From NCBI GenBank assembly GCA_030610325.1, contig JAUWRZ010000171.1:1-5342 (forward strand): a DNA stretch of 5,342 nucleotides, written 5' to 3'. Shown here piece after piece: positions 5,073 through 5,342 of this stretch. Numbering within the stretch: position 1 is the stretch's first letter; each line of letters begins with the position of its first letter. The notes below the pieces were generated by a model, which was given only the letters and a program-made list of their open reading frames with translations, was not told where the DNA came from and ran no database searches. Made by a program: the position numbers and the translations under genes. The DNA comes from Sulfurimonadaceae bacterium (lineage in GTDB: Bacteria > Campylobacterota > Campylobacteria > Campylobacterales > Sulfurimonadaceae).

Positions 5073-5342
5073 ATGTATATACGTATATTATTTTTATTAA
5101 TCACAATCTCAACGATAGTCAATGCTGGAATCAATGAATGCTTTGTAGATGTTTATTACGCAAATGGAATAAAAACAGAGAAGCATGCTGCTGAAGATAG
5201 TTTAAATCTTATTATAAAAGGGACACTTTCTTCACAATTCAATAATGATGTTGAACTAATGGAAAAGTATCTTTCTTTTGATACTTCCTACAATCAAACT
5301 AAGGGTTTTATTTTTGATATGCTTGAATCTGCCCGTCAAAAA
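5073..5342 (+). CDS. Exported protein of unknown function (N-terminal part, cut by window end)
   Basis: From ATG 5073 the frame stays open for 90 codons to the window edge. The N-terminus MYIRILFLLITISTIVNA is a good signal peptide, with likely cleavage after Ala18. The mature part begins GINECFVDVYYANGIKTEK and continues as a polar, probably helical region. The phrase DVYYANGI reminds me of a group of secreted proteins from related bacteria, but I cannot name the family with confidence, and any catalytic part would lie beyond the window. There is no strong ribosome binding site. The 7-base gap after the lipoprotein stop suggests translational coupling. Codon use is AT-rich (about 30% GC), unlike the genes to its left. 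Confidence 0.65.
   Translation, partial: MYIRILFLLITISTIVNAGINECFVDVYYANGIKTEKHAAEDSLNLIIKGTLSSQFNNDVELMEKYLSFDTSYNQTKGFIFDMLESARQK

Noticed and set aside
1..5342. CRISPR arrays, tRNA or rRNA genes, and insertion sequence ends
   Set aside because: No regularly spaced repeats, no tRNA- or rRNA-like segments, no transposase and no terminal inverted repeats were seen.

Overview
The window looks like chromosomal DNA of a mesophilic Campylobacterota (epsilonproteobacterial) bacterium of the Sulfurovum/Sulfurimonas kind. This rests on moderate GC, AT-rich promoters with clear TATAAT -10 boxes and poor -35 boxes, tightly packed genes, and a secreted ATP-dependent DNA ligase next to a short secreted ComEA-like protein. 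The genus is an inference. All convincing genes are on the + strand.

Layout: (1) 1-150 may hold the tail of an upstream gene, then an extended -10 promoter with repeated ATACAT half-sites. (2) 151-811 is a type II toxin-antitoxin pair: a ribbon-helix-helix antitoxin overlapping a PIN-domain ribonuclease toxin. (3) 856-2175 is a full-length polyprenyl-phosphate sugar-1-phosphate transferase (WbaP/WcaJ type) that would start assembly of a surface polysaccharide. (4) 2176-2351 has no intact gene but carries a decayed internal fragment of a LigE-type ligase, similar to the intact ligase about 1.7 kb downstream. (5) 2352-3141 is a second toxin-antitoxin pair of the MNT/HEPN (MntA/HepT) kind, with a Cys in place of the usual Ser in the MNT motif and probably a leaderless start. 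(6) 3142-3345 is AT-rich regulatory DNA with a palindrome and a -10 box. (7) 3346-4456 carries comEA-like and ligE-like genes, both with export signals, suggesting a periplasmic module for handling incoming or extracellular DNA. (8) 4478-5342 carries a lipoprotein with a Ca-binding-like Asp/Asn loop, then the start of a second exported protein cut by the window end; GC falls sharply within the lipoprotein gene.

Two addiction modules flank a polysaccharide-initiating gene and a ligase scar, which suggests a recombination-prone accessory segment. The most unusual points are the ligase relic, the Cys-variant leaderless MNT antitoxin, the ComEA-LigE pairing with a possible RNA switch between the genes, and the uncharacterised lipoprotein/secreted-protein pair at the right edge.
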